Shown: piece by piece, positions 9,716-20,426 of the stretch
How positions within the stretch are numbered: the first letter of the stretch is position 1
How the letters are laid out: the number at the start of each line of letters is the position of its first letter
Origin: Paramyrothecium sp. XJ0827
Lineage: Eukaryota; Ascomycota; Sordariomycetes; Hypocreales; Stachybotryaceae
Assembly: GCA_020881915.1 (NCBI GenBank)
Contig: JAJFPB010000012.1
Location: 620,001-684,000, forward strand
DNA length: 64,000 bases
Reading direction: 5' to 3'
Program-made: the position numbers and the translations under genes
The notes under the pieces: model-generated
Database searches by the model: none
What the model saw: only the letters and a program-made list of their open reading frames with translations
What the model was told of the DNA's origin: nothing

Positions 9716-10822
9716 CCACAGCTAACAAGGTCGCAGAGAACGCGATAATTCGGACATAGGAGAGGCTTGAACCAAACGAATAGAAGATGTGATTTCTGTG
9801 CCTGACTCGATAGTGGGTTGATACGGCCCCTCTAGTTATATACAAGAAACATCCAAATACCCAGGTTGTGATCTCAAGTCTGCAGGGTAGCTTAAGCAAG
9901 ATGCATTTCTTTCACCCAATCATAGCGTTTACCCTGCTTCGGACCCAGATCGTGTGCGTTCTGCCATGACGAGGGATGGCCCCGAGCTTTCTGGGAGGAT
10001 CGTCGTCTCACATAGTGGGTGCAGAGCGTTCAGTAGTCGCTGATAGTTTGGACTCGGCTTGCCTTGTGGAAGGCTCCTCTTCGAACGCAGTGGGTGCAGA
10101 CCAGCCAGGACTTGCCGACGGGTTGGACTCGCTTCGGTCAGCGGTTGATGATGGGCCCTGCGCGGCACGAGGGGAGGGAGTCTTGCGCGTATCCATAGCA
10201 GCCGAGGACGTCTGAGAAAGCCTGATCAGTTTCGAATCACGAAAGGGCAAACCCCTACTAGCACTTACCGCACTGAGAGAGTAAGGAGAAAGACGAGGGA
10301 TGTAACAGACCTCCCTACCGAATCATTCTGACTGTATCTTATCCTTACTTGATACTCTCAAGACGAGGAGGGGTTGGGTGGCAGGTATTTTGCGTGTTTG
10401 GTTGGCGCAAGGCCAGGATGGAAGACGGGTCTGAGCGAGGATGAAATGTGAGGATGTCGGGAGTTTCGAGGCGCAAGCAGGCTGCGGTAGATAAGTGCTG
10501 CCAGCCGATGGAGAGGCGGCGCTCAAGCCGTGGCTGGCAGCTGTCTTGACTTGACTGCTTCCCCTTAAACTCGCCTGGTGTGGTGCACGAGGGCAAACTT
10601 GTTCCCCAAACAAACCACCGTTTGCTGCCTCACAGCACCGCAACACGCACCCACCACTTCACTTTGCTTCACTTCGCTTCAGTTGCTTCCTTGGTACGAA
10701 CAAATCGAACCTTACTGCAATTCACTACGACCATGCACCGTTACTAACATCTCCAAGGAGCCAACGAGGTCCCCGCCACCGGCTGCCAGACTCACACCCT
10801 CTGCCGCCGCGTGCTTCTGAGA
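9716..10822. other. Intergenic with pyrimidine-rich promoter of beta-trefoil copy 3
   Basis: Contains the imperfect repeat listed separately and, just before 10700, a TTCACTTTGCTTCACTTCGC type pyrimidine-rich tract, probably promoter or leader of the gene at 10823. A minus-strand frame of 62 codons (10196 to 10008), rich in Ser/Thr/Pro/Ala, overlaps the repeat; it could be a tiny gene but nothing supports it. Confidence 0.4.
9995..10131. repeat. Two imperfect tandem units of about 62 bp
   Basis: Each unit has the order GG(A/C)TC(G/C)TC(G/T)TC, GTGGGTGCAGA, then TTGGACTCG at its end (about 9995-10056 and 10069-10131). On the minus strand the units encode Ser/Ala/Thr/Pro-rich repeats (SAPT blocks). 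Confidence 0.55.
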
Positions 10823-11449
10823 ATGGGTTCGACCCGACACGTCGGCGCTGCGCGCAACAAGAAGGCTTCGAAGCGTACCATGACTGGCCATGGGTCTTCC
10901 ACTCGGTCCAGAATCGTGAAGATCACAATCCCAAAGCGTGGTGGCAGGGAAAAGCAGGCCGACCCTGAGGAATCCGCTGCAGAGCCTCAATCATCCAACG
11001 ATGATCCCTGCACCTGTGGCCTGGAAGGGAGCGAAAGGTCCTTCCCTTCAGACGGCTCAACCTACTACATCCGAGACCGGATCACGCGCAAATACATCGC
11101 TGTGAAGGAGGGCCGACCCTTGCTCGACGGAGACATGAGCCAGGTTGGCTTTCACTGGGCGTGTGTCGAAAAGGACGGCTGGCTTGGTTTTCGAAATACC
11201 GTCTCGGGTCAATACCTTGCCCTCGACCACCTTGGCCAGTTGGTCACCAACGCGTCAACCCACACGGAGAACGGCTATTTTGTCGCGCAGCCAAGGGCCG
11301 AAGGAGGAAGCGACATACTGGTGCTGGAGAACATGAAACTCCGTCGAGTGACAGTGGCGGAGGATGGTTCGTCCTTGACCGTGACGGGCGGGATGGAAAC
11401 TGCCTGGGATATTGTTTGGACCAACAAAACTGTGCAAAAGACAGCCTAA
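10823..11449 (+). CDS. Beta-trefoil (fascin-like) family protein, copy 3
   Basis: 208 residues from the ATG at 10823, no intron. The N-terminal 65 residues are basic (KKASKR, RSRIVKITIPKRGGREK), in contrast to the acidic arm of copy 1. From about residue 75 the domain matches copy 1 block by block: TYYIRDRITRKYIAVKEGRP, then LLDGDMSQVGFHWACVEKDG, then WLGFRNTVSGQYLALDHLG, then ILVLENMKLRRVTVAEDG, then TAWDIVW. The basic arm could send it to the nucleus or bind nucleic acid (inference). It is transcribed away from copies 1 and 2. The fold assignment rests on the spacing of aromatic/Gly blocks typical of fascin-like trefoils. Confidence 0.75.
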   Translation: MGSTRHVGAARNKKASKRTMTGHGSSTRSRIVKITIPKRGGREKQADPEESAAEPQSSNDDPCTCGLEGSERSFPSDGSTYYIRDRITRKYIAVKEGRPLLDGDMSQVGFHWACVEKDGWLGFRNTVSGQYLALDHLGQLVTNASTHTENGYFVAQPRAEGGSDILVLENMKLRRVTVAEDGSSLTVTGGMETAWDIVWTNKTVQKTA

Positions 11450-12692
11450 GCCCCCTGGACGCGATACAGGTTGTTTGAGCAAGGCACCTTGGTAGAGTGG
11501 TAGACACAGTCTTTCGATTACGCAAGAAAGCAGTCCATGTTCTAGAAAGGACTATAAATTGAGAGAAGTCATAGCATGGCGTCGTATGAAAGATTCCGCA
11601 ATATGAAAGATTCCGCAAGCTTCCTTTGTCTTAACTAGTGATACCAGAGTCCATGAAAATCCGTCGGAGGACGAGACTCCTCAATCCTCCCGTAGCTTCA
11701 TCTCTCCGAGGCCACCACACGAGCCATCAGCAAACAGCTCCCGCTTCTCTTGAACTTTTACCCAACGAGGATGAATTTCCACCTCATTCCTGAGACCTCG
11801 CGAGTATTTGCGACCACTTATTCGCCACCTTCGTCGACATGCACCAGCCAGTGGCTTCTGTCCTCCAAGGCCAGAACTCCAACTCCTCCACCAAGTCGCA
11901 ATCTGGAAATGACGAGGCCTCGCCCACGCTCGGCAACCTCAGTGACCATGTACCGGCGCAAAAGAAACTCCTAAAGCCCAGCCGATCACCAGAATCTATG
12001 TTCACAAGTTGCATCCAGCCGTCTTTCTCGGTGCAACGCCAGGGAGAGCCGGTTCCGCCGTGGCGATCTGGCGTAGTTGGGCGTCGCCGTGAAATAGCAC
12101 AAGATGTTTTCCCGTTTCACAGTGTTGGATGAGACGCGTAGATCGTTCTTCTTGTTGGACGCGATGGCTCACCGCTCTTTGTTCCGCGCTTCTGGTACGC
12201 AAGGGCGAATCCGTTACTGCGTGGACAGTGCTCCGCGCTCGAGCAAGGTGTTGAGCATGTTACGTCGCTGACCAGTCCTCAGACTGGTTCTCTTTGTGTT
12301 TAAGTTCGTCTTTCACTGTGTCTGCGCTTTGTTTGGATTAAGCATTGTCTTTTTCACATCCTCGGGGCGGCCTCGACACACTGGTCTTCGAGTGCAAGAT
12401 GTCGAGCGGGTTCAACAGTCAAATTGCATCACGTGCTATGATGGTTCATTGAGGGACGAAGCAGTAGAAAACATGAAAGGCACCATGAAGCACGTGCACA
12501 CGTTGGTACTGATCAGCTGATGGCTGTCTAAGTTTAGGAACTGCAGGGGCTTCACGTACAATCCCTAAAGCAAACGAGCGTAGATGTGATTCAAATCTTA
12601 CAGTAGATGGGTGGCTCAACTTGGCTCTGCTCTTCAACACCACTCAGCCACCCTTCTAAGCATATTGTCATACGCGTCTGATATATCCTCGA
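11450..12692. other. Intergenic, no gene supported
   Basis: About 1.2 kb between the trefoil gene and the monooxygenase. From about 11740 to 12010 a plus frame looks coding-like (Ser/Asn/Lys-rich) but is cut by a TGA and has no recognisable domain, so it may be a relic. Confidence 0.4.
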
Positions 12693-14551
12693 CTATACAT
12701 GAACTTCCCTCCCCAACACACTTGTCAGGACAAAGAGCAGTTTTGCCAGTGGATCGTCGACCATGCCCTTGCTGCGCCAGGCCACGAAGTGATCCGGGCG
12801 AACAAGCACGGTGCCGGCGTCGCTCACACCGCGCACCTTGGCCCAGTCACGGTAGCAGTCCATGTAGTCGCACCGGAAGCCAATCGAGTATCCTTTGACC
12901 CTGACAACACCCCCCGCCGAGATGGCCTCTGCCGCCGACAGCCACGCGTCTCCGCCAATGCCTGTGAACAGGGTGAAATCGCCGTGGCCGCACAGATCGA
13001 GGGTGGAGGTTCTTGGCGAGAGCGCGTTCGCCGCCAGCCACACGTGTGGGAGGTGGTATCCGGGAAACGTCGTGACTTTGACCTGCCGGATGGGATTGAG
13101 GTGGCTGAAATCGGGCTCTTCGTCTCCTGGCTCCGTCACCACCGCCATCGACTTCGTGTTGGTGTAGACCTGGTTCATCTGGATGCCCAGAGCCTGCACT
13201 TCATCCTCAGTACCCTCGATCGCGTCTTTCAGGCGACGACGCATCTCCGCGCCTTCGGGCGTGGCCGATGCCAACGTCGCCGTCGCCTTTGCACGACTCT
13301 TGGCATCGAGGCCGAGCACCGCCCACAGCGTACGATGCGCCTCCATGCCGTCGTTGGCCCTGCGCACAATGCCGTCACCGACTGGTTTCCGCTCCGCAGT
13401 CAACGTCTCGAGCAGCGCTGGGCTCGCCTTGTCCAGGACAACGTATGCCAGCTTCCAGGCCAAGTTGAAGGCATCAGATATGCAGGTGTTGCTCCCCAAC
13501 CCATTCATGGGCGGGTGCCTGTGTGTCGCGTCTCCGATGCAGAGAACCCGCCCTTGCTGCCACCGCTCCGTCACCTGGTCGTTGATGGACCACGAGAAGT
13601 ACGACAGGATCTCTATGTCGACAGTGTCGTCCCCAATCATCTCGTGGAGTCGCTCCGCAAGCGACTCCTCGGCGGGCTGAAAATCGCTGGGGTCCTTTGT
13701 AGCGGGATGCATTGAGACGACGAACTCGCTCCACGGTTTGACCATGCGGAAGTTGCCAACCGCAGACCAGTCGGGCGCCTGCGTGTTCAGGACCCAGTTC
13801 AAGCTTCCAGGTCGATGCGCGATGTATCTGGACAGGTCGGCACGAATGTGCACGTTGAAGGCCGTGTTGATTTGCCGTCCGACAACATTGATGCCGAGTT
13901 GGTTGAGCACGGCGCTGCGCGCTCCGTCGGCCCCGACGAGGTACTGGGACTTGACGACATACTCACGGTTTGTCTCTCGATCCCGAAGCGTAGTTTTGAC
14001 TGCATCTCCGCTGTCTACAAAGTGCACAAACTCGGTGTAAAACCGGAATTCGACCCCGAGCTGGCTCGCCTGCTCAACTAACACCGGTTCGAGCAGCGAC
14101 TGCGGGATGTCTGACATGACGCAGGGGCTGGAAGCATCATAATCCCCTCTTTGCTCAGGCTTGTTTCCCCAGGCCCAGAGGCGCCCGTATTCTTCACCGT
14201 TCAATGTGTTCAACCAAGACGTGTGCTGCATGTCTTTCCCCCAGGACCTCCCCGCCAACGTCAGCGACTGGTTCAATGCACCCCTACTGACTGTTTGTCT
14301 CTAGGAAAGGGGGGTTACTGCTCACCATGCGCTGGCGTTGCGATGTTGGCTAGGGCTCCTTCAATGCCTGCATCCCGAAGCACCTCCATCGCACGCTGGT
14401 TGAAAATGTGTGCTCGCGGCGTGTTAGCACTACCTCTGTGCTTCGATACTACCAGCGACTTGACGCCGAGGCGGGCCAGCAATAGTGCCAGCGTAGCGCC
14501 CGAAGGCCCGGCGCCAATGATGAGAACTGGCACATCCAGAGAAGTTGCCAT
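12693..14551 (-). CDS. FAD-dependent phenol-hydroxylase-type monooxygenase (TfdB/MhpA-like)
   Basis: Class A flavoprotein aromatic hydroxylase. Exon 1 (14551-14326) starts MATSLDVPVLIIGAGPSGAT, the Rossmann GxGxxG for FAD ADP, and contains RAHIFNQRAMEVLRDAGI typical of the 2,4-dichlorophenol 6-monooxygenase group. Exon 2 has the DG motif (VGADGARSAV) and the FAD ribityl site CIGDATHRHPPMNGLGSNTC. The C-terminal 150 residues form the thioredoxin-like domain of the phenol hydroxylase family, ending in VLVRPDHFVAWR and the tail. With the only in-frame splice I find (14325-14291) the protein is 607 residues, the usual family length; that intron is only 35 bp, so the junction is uncertain. Known role of the family: NAD(P)H-dependent ortho-hydroxylation of phenols. 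It shares a 697-bp divergent promoter with the P450 at 15249. Exact substrate unknown. Confidence 0.88.
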
Positions 14552-15248
14552 GTTACCTATTGTTTTGTCGTGAAAAGTCCTTGTCAAAAGAAAAAAGGAT
14601 TGACCTCCGAAGCAGATAATTGCATATATTCTACACGTCAAATCATCCACTTCATAACTTCTCATGAATTCCGAAAGACTCCATCACGCATCTCCTTATC
14701 AGGCCCTGCTAAGACCACGCGATTCGACTATTTCCGGTGGCGCTCCACTGCCGGGACGACTCGAAAGCTAGCCATCTTGGCCGCGGCCGGCCGAACCAAG
14801 AAACCCCAGACTGTTTGGTCTGTTGCCACTTTATCCGGGCCCGGTCCTCGTGTTCCGGGGGTGTGAGTTCCCCACAGCCTGTGATCGGCTAGCCATCCTG
14901 GACCAGCGTCTGGGGAGATGGAGATGGATGATGTGCAGAGCCGTCATTGTTTCATAAGGGACGAGGTCAATATCCGCACCAGGGTGACTGGCGACGCCCT
15001 CGTCCGGGAGGAGGGAAGCGGTAAGCCGGAGTCTGCTTGAATAGCGTTGTTTGGAAACTAGGTGTTAGCCCACTGGAGAAATCTTGTATGGACCTACAAG
15101 ACCTAACCTTGTGAAGCAGTCCTGGGTCTACTTGTCGTTGGGTTATGCCTATAACTCTCATGGGGAAGTGTGAATACTTGTCACTCGTCTCATACTACAC
15201 TTCCATCTACCGCAATTCGTATCTTATTGCCCAAGTACGACAAACAAC
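14552..15248. promoter_or_regulatory. Divergent promoter, monooxygenase / P450
   Basis: 697 bp between two divergent start codons. It contains a GC-rich CGG/CCG cluster (about 14780-14795), the 17-bp element TTGCCACTTTATCCGGG at 14823-14839 that recurs in the promoter at 24807-25458, and a direct repeat GCTAGCCATC(T/C)TGG at 14767 and 14888. CGG/CCG triplets are what Zn2Cys6 factors usually bind. Confidence 0.6.
14823..14839 (+). promoter_or_regulatory. Candidate operator, copy A of 17-bp shared motif
   Basis: TTGCCACTTTATCCGGG, followed by CCCGG so that CCGGGCCCGG forms a palindrome. It matches copy B (25078-25094) at 16 of 17 bases. It lies about 270 bp upstream of the monooxygenase and 410 bp upstream of the P450 start. 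Confidence 0.5.
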
Positions 15249-16841
15249 ATGACTCTTCTCTTCGAGCTGCTTGCAAAAGCCACCCCATTGCAATGCCTCG
15301 GCGTAATCCTGGGCTTCTATCTCATAGGATTCAAGGTGCGTGGCCTCCTGCTCCATCGCAGCGTTCGCCTCGAGCTGTGGTTCTGACACGATCCTCCGCC
15401 CTAGATTATCTATCCCTTCATCCTCTCACCTGTTCGACATGTGCCAGGGCCTTGGTATGCTCGCGTCTCCAAGCTACCGTTGCAGTATGCTACCTTTAAG
15501 AGGCGACGGACCCATTACGTCACCGAACTACTCGATCGTTATGGCCCGATTGTCGTTGTCGCTCCAGATCAGGTGCATACGACAGATGAAGCTGCCATGA
15601 AGATAATCTACGATCGGTCTTCCATCAAAACGAGTTTCTACTCGTCCATGGGGAGCTGGAAGGGCATAACTTCGACTCTGGGCTTTGTCGACTACGCCTC
15701 CGCGTCGCCGTCCCGCAACAACCTCCTCCAGTGCTTCCAGAACCGCAATCTCAACACGCTCGTGGAGAGCATCGAATCCCACATCGATGAGATGATTCAG
15801 CTCCTGGACACCTACGCCAAATCTGACTCCGCCGTCGACGGCGTCGTTGTGTTCCGGCTTCTCGCCCTGGATATTGTGACTGACGTGCTTTGGGGCGAGA
15901 CAGACACCCTGCTTTCCAAACAGACCGAGGGAGAGGAAATGCCCGACTTTCTCCGGCGCTTCCACGCTTTTAGCACATGGAATGCCATGAAAAGTTTCAT
16001 CCCCGGCGCCGACTTTATCATTGCCGTGTTCGGTAACAAAAAATGGAAGCAGCTGCGTAAGGACTGCAGCGACATGGACATCACCGCCCGCGAGGCCATG
16101 GAACGATGGAAACAAACAAAGGAAACGCGCAACAGAGAGAAAGACGTCCTCTCTATGCTGCAGTCAATGAACACAGCCACAGCGCCGGCTGTTCCCCTCG
16201 AGGAAGTCCCCGCGTACATGGTCGAAATGCTCGCGGCCGGTTCGTCAACCACATCCTACACCGCGGCGTTCGCCTGCTGGCTCCTCACGCGCCACCCGGA
16301 TGCTCAGCAGCGGTTGCGAAAGGAACTTCTGGATGCCTTCCCAGATCCGTCCAGCTTCGACATCAGGGAGACCCTAAACTTACCCTACCTCGACGGGGTC
16401 ATCCGCGAGAGCATGCGCCTTTATCCCATGATTCCTGGTCCGCTGGAACGCCACTTGGGCAAACCTATCCAGGTAGCCGGCTTACTGATCCCTCAGGGCG
16501 TCATAGCCTCCAACGGTGCGCAGAACCAGGGCCAGCTCCCCGACGTGTACGAGAACCCCAGGCTGTGGGATCCTGCTCGCTGGATTGACAGCAGTGAGCG
16601 GATGAAGACCAACTGGATCCCATTTGGATATGGGTGCCGTTCCTGCCCCGGATCCAACCTTGCCATTACCGAGCTCAAGTATATGATTGGTAAGATCCTA
16701 AGGCTCTTTGAGGTAGTTACTCCTCCTGGTCACGAGAAGGACACGCTTGAGCTGGCGGATGTCTTCGCGGCTGGGTCCAAAACGGGTCACTGCTGGCTCA
16801 AGTTTGTGAGGGCGGCTGAGACTTCCAAGGCTGAGGAGTAG
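15249..16841 (+). CDS. Cytochrome P450 monooxygenase
   Basis: Two exons (15249-15335, 15405-16841) joined by a 69-bp phase-0 intron give 507 residues, normal for a fungal P450. Exon 1 is the membrane anchor. Exon 2 begins with the hinge HVPGPWYARVSKLP. The oxygen-binding I-helix is AAGSSTTS (about residue 305), the ExxR motif is ESMRLYP (about 363), and the heme-binding loop is FGYGCRSCPGS (about 434-444) with the axial Cys present. Endoplasmic-reticulum membrane enzyme needing P450 reductase. Divergent from the FAD monooxygenase, so probably co-expressed and acting on the same substrate. The CYP family cannot be assigned from sight. Confidence 0.92.
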
Positions 16842-17471
16842 TGGGGCTGAGATAGTAAGGATCATGAATCACGAATTGGTCTTGTCTTGAAGTTTGCGCG
16901 TGCTTGTTTTCGTTTTTCCTTTTCTGCTGATGCGTGACCAATCCCTGTAGCATAACAAAATAGTCTCATTAGAGTAGCTCAGCCCCAGTCAGTATAGGCA
17001 CATTAGAGGGTTCAACTTCCCACGATTAAGACCAATGATGAGCACGCTGATGGCGGTAGCAGGAGCCAATCCATCTGTCGGGATTAACTCTGTTCGGTGA
17101 GCAGAGTCCTCTTGTGGGCTTGGGTCGTGCCAAGTAGTTTCGGCGACGGGCTGTAATCACAGCCTCAATCCTGATGCTCAGCCTCCTTTAACAATCTAGG
17201 CACCCCCCCGGCGAAGTATAGACAATCATATCATTTGGCTGCCTTCTGCAACGCAAAATCCATCAGCAGTCCTTGCACGTTGCACATGTATTTTCAAGCT
17301 TCCATTTGAGGTAATCTTCCGTGTTCTCTCCTCTTGGATTTGCTACAGCCCGGAACCCTTTTTCCTTTGCCTTGCTAGCAATCCCTCTTTTTCTCTATGT
17401 GAGTCTTGCTCTTAAACACCCCAACCTCGTCCACGACCCAGTCTTGAGGAGCTTTGCGAAGTGCAGCCTCT
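16842..17471. other. Intergenic
   Basis: 3' end of the P450 and promoter/leader of the HET gene, with a pyrimidine-rich stretch about 17300-17400. No gene seen. Confidence 0.5.
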
Positions 17472-19906
17472 ATGGTCTTCCGGGGTAGAGGCCGGAAACA
17501 ACTGAGCGAGCGCCAGAAGTCGCTGCCACCGTATAGAAAATGCCGGTTACACGGCTCAAACGCCCCGCCTGCAATCCCGCATATCAGTGTAGACCCTCGC
17601 AGGGTTCAGCAGAAGAAGCTTGAGCTTCATGACCGTGAGCTGCGCGGGCGGGTTACAATGCTTAGAAATGGTTGGTGTTGCCATCAAGTAAATCGCTTCT
17701 CCAGGACGTACGATCTCGAAACTTTCATGTACCTGGCAGATCTACAACCATCACGCCATCGACAGGCTAATCATCACCTATGTTCAAACCACTCGAGTTG
17801 CATCGCTCTAAACACGGAATTGTCTGGATACAGGACTCGACATAAAACTTCTGATTGTAGTTGTGAAATGGTTTCAACGCCTTATGAGTCCCTCATCGAG
17901 ATCATACGTCGCGGTCAAGTGCCTCTCTTGTCCATCGAGAGCGACACCACGGACGGCGGCCTCTACAAACTGCGAGTCCACGCCCGAACTCGAAGATCCA
18001 AATATGTAGCTATAAGTCACGTTTGGGCCGATGGATTGGGGAACCCAATGCAAAATGCACTCCCGACGTGTCAGATTAGCTGGCTAGCTCAGTCTCTTGG
18101 GCCTCTCAAAGACTGTTTCCCACAATTGTTCTTCAAGGTACCCCCGATGTTATCAATCAAATTTCTCGTTTTGCTTGTTCTAGAATGCTCACATTCGCAT
18201 CTTTTCCAGACAAACAAACCGCTGTTTTGGATGGATACCCTTTGCATCCCCGTGGGACAACAGGAATTGGGCCTAAGACTTGCGCAAATCGATGCGATGG
18301 CTTCAATCTACGCGGGCGCCATTTCTAGCCTCGTTCTCGATGCGGAGCTCATGGCCACTGAACTCAAGTATAAAGAGATTCCGAAGTACGGCCGTCCAAA
18401 TTCACATGAAAATTCAACCCATGTCAGAGATATACTTGTGGACACGGAGACGCGCGCTCGCATCGCCGGTAGCGCTTGGATGTCACGTAGCTGGACATTT
18501 CAAGAGGGTCATCTCCCTTCGACTATTACTATGCAATTTTGCAATGCCATATTGATACTTGGCCAGGAAATATCTGGTGTTACTCCAGGCCAAACATCAT
18601 TTGTTTATGGGGAGAGAGCGAGGCCCAGAGGGTTGAGCTTGGGCGAGGCAGCCCAACCATTTGAGCGGACTACACAAATACACGGAGAGAGCGGCTCTAA
18701 TGGCTCCCTGAACAGTCACACCGGACAGACTGAAAGCGATTCGCTAGTCAGTTGCACGTGTGTCGACATTGCTCTCCAAAAAAGCTTGTCTTGTAGCTTC
18801 TTCAAACAAAGCAACAACTTTGTGTCCGTCTGGAACGAGCTTGGCGGTCGGTCAACCACAAAGTCGGACGATATCCCTCTGATTATTACCAATATCCTCA
18901 ACTGGGAAAATCAAGCACTCCTCAATTGCCGCCGAACAGGCCAGATGTATCACGCCATTATTTCGAGCTTGAAGCATGTTCCGCTCTCGTTAATGTTCAA
19001 CGACGGGGCACGACAAGATCATACCGGAAATCATTGTAACAGATGGGTTCCCAAGAGCATTGGCACCAGTCTCTCATCCTCTAGCGGTCTTCTATCTGTT
19101 CTTTCATCACAGTTTTCTTACTCGTACGGCGGCCTGGATAGAGATGAAGATGTTTCAATTTACATTTTCGATGTTGTGCTTCCCCGGAACTCAAGGATAC
19201 GGTTTCGATGCTCGGAGACGGATATTATCTACGAGATCAAGCCTTCGGCATGGAGTCATGACGCCTTGGATACAAGCGCGTTTGGCGCAACTTGCGTGTT
19301 GTTTGAGAATATGATCTTACCAAATGGGAATAGTGAACATCGCGGAGCCTGCTTCTACATTCGCAAACACCAGCGCCCCAGCCATTGGCGGTACTTCAAA
19401 AAATCACTGCCGTCGTGGCGGTCAAGAAAAACTCATCTTCCGGATACATTCGATCTGGTATATAATCGCCCGTTGAGAGTTCGACAACCTCGCAGACGTG
19501 ATCTCAACGAACGAATCTACCAGTGTGATATGATCACATTGCCCTCCAAGTTGAACATCATATACGGTAAGGAAATCTGCCATACAACGGTCGCCGAGCT
19601 GATACAAAGAATACAGATCCCATTCCCGGATTCACGCGCCTAAAAAAGCGAACACGGGGAATAAAGGAATTTATTTTCTCGCTTATCTTCATGATAATTG
19701 TTCTTTCTATAGTTTCTGGAGCCGTGTGGATGGCTGGGGAGAGGGTCGTGTGGCTCCTGGTTCCGCCCCTGCCACATATTTGTGCTGGAATCGGTTGGGG
19801 AATAGCTTATGGGTATAATGGATTTGAAGAAGACGTTTTCCGGTGGTGGCATATACGCTCATTTGAAGACATAGCTAGACGTCGATTAGCAAGGGAGTTG
19901 ATATAG
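17472..19906 (+). CDS. HET-domain protein with C-terminal membrane segments
   Basis: Heterokaryon-incompatibility (HET) domain protein. The blocks are KYVAISHVWADGLGNP (about residue 181), FWMDTLCIPV (about 230), the Ala/Ile-rich helix MASIYAGAISSLVLDAE, and RSWTFQEG, in the family order. The N-terminus is Cys/His-rich, as often found before HET domains. Two introns are inferred: 18138-18209 (72 bp, in frame and so easily missed, TTTTCCAG acceptor) and 19567-19616 (50 bp, GTAAGG...ACAG). The second replaces the stop at 19643 and adds about 90 residues with two hydrophobic segments (IFSLIFMIIVLSIVSG and WLLVPPLPHICAGIGWGI). The spliced protein is 770 residues. Family role: self/non-self recognition and cell death. 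Why it sits among catabolic genes is unclear. Confidence 0.8.
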
Positions 19907-20426
19907 TAGGTAGATTCTGGGATCTTGGGGGAACCTACCCTACATCAGCCCAGGGTTTGAAAAGAGGGAGCCTCTTGGGGGACATTTGGGAGGACGTAGG
20001 ATGCTTGCCTTGTGTAATTCATCGCGGACTCGCCTTATTTTCCGTTCCACTGTACGGCTTTGTTTCTTTCTCGACCTTGCCATTCACCCGACGTGCTGAT
20101 TCCATCATGAAGTTCATTACGTGTCCGATGTCTGAACGATTATGGCACGCACTTGACTTCTACATATTGACACTGCGAGTAGGGTGCTCCGCAACCCCGT
20201 TTCTTTACTGCCTATCCACCAAGTAGCGCGCAGCAAAGCTTTCTCCACCAACATCCGGAAGTTCCTGACTGCGAGCTTCGATATTCCTTGCCAACGAAAA
20301 GATCTAAGAGGGAGCCATTCCGGAATACAAAGGCGAAAAATTCCATCATAAGAGACTGAGCCAAGTCTTTGTCTCTCGAAAACGACTTCCACCCAGCGCT
20401 CATTTGCCTGTTAGTATTTACTTCAC
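19907..20426. other. Intergenic between convergent genes
   Basis: Terminator region of the HET gene and of the regulator at 20427. Short open frames only. Confidence 0.5.

Noticed and set aside
9417..9899. 160-codon minus-strand frame
   Set aside because: Mixed reading through the frameshifted beta-trefoil relic, not a protein of its own.
12699..13715. 338-codon open frame on the plus strand
   Set aside because: Antisense of the FAD monooxygenase, which has clear FAD motifs on the other strand.
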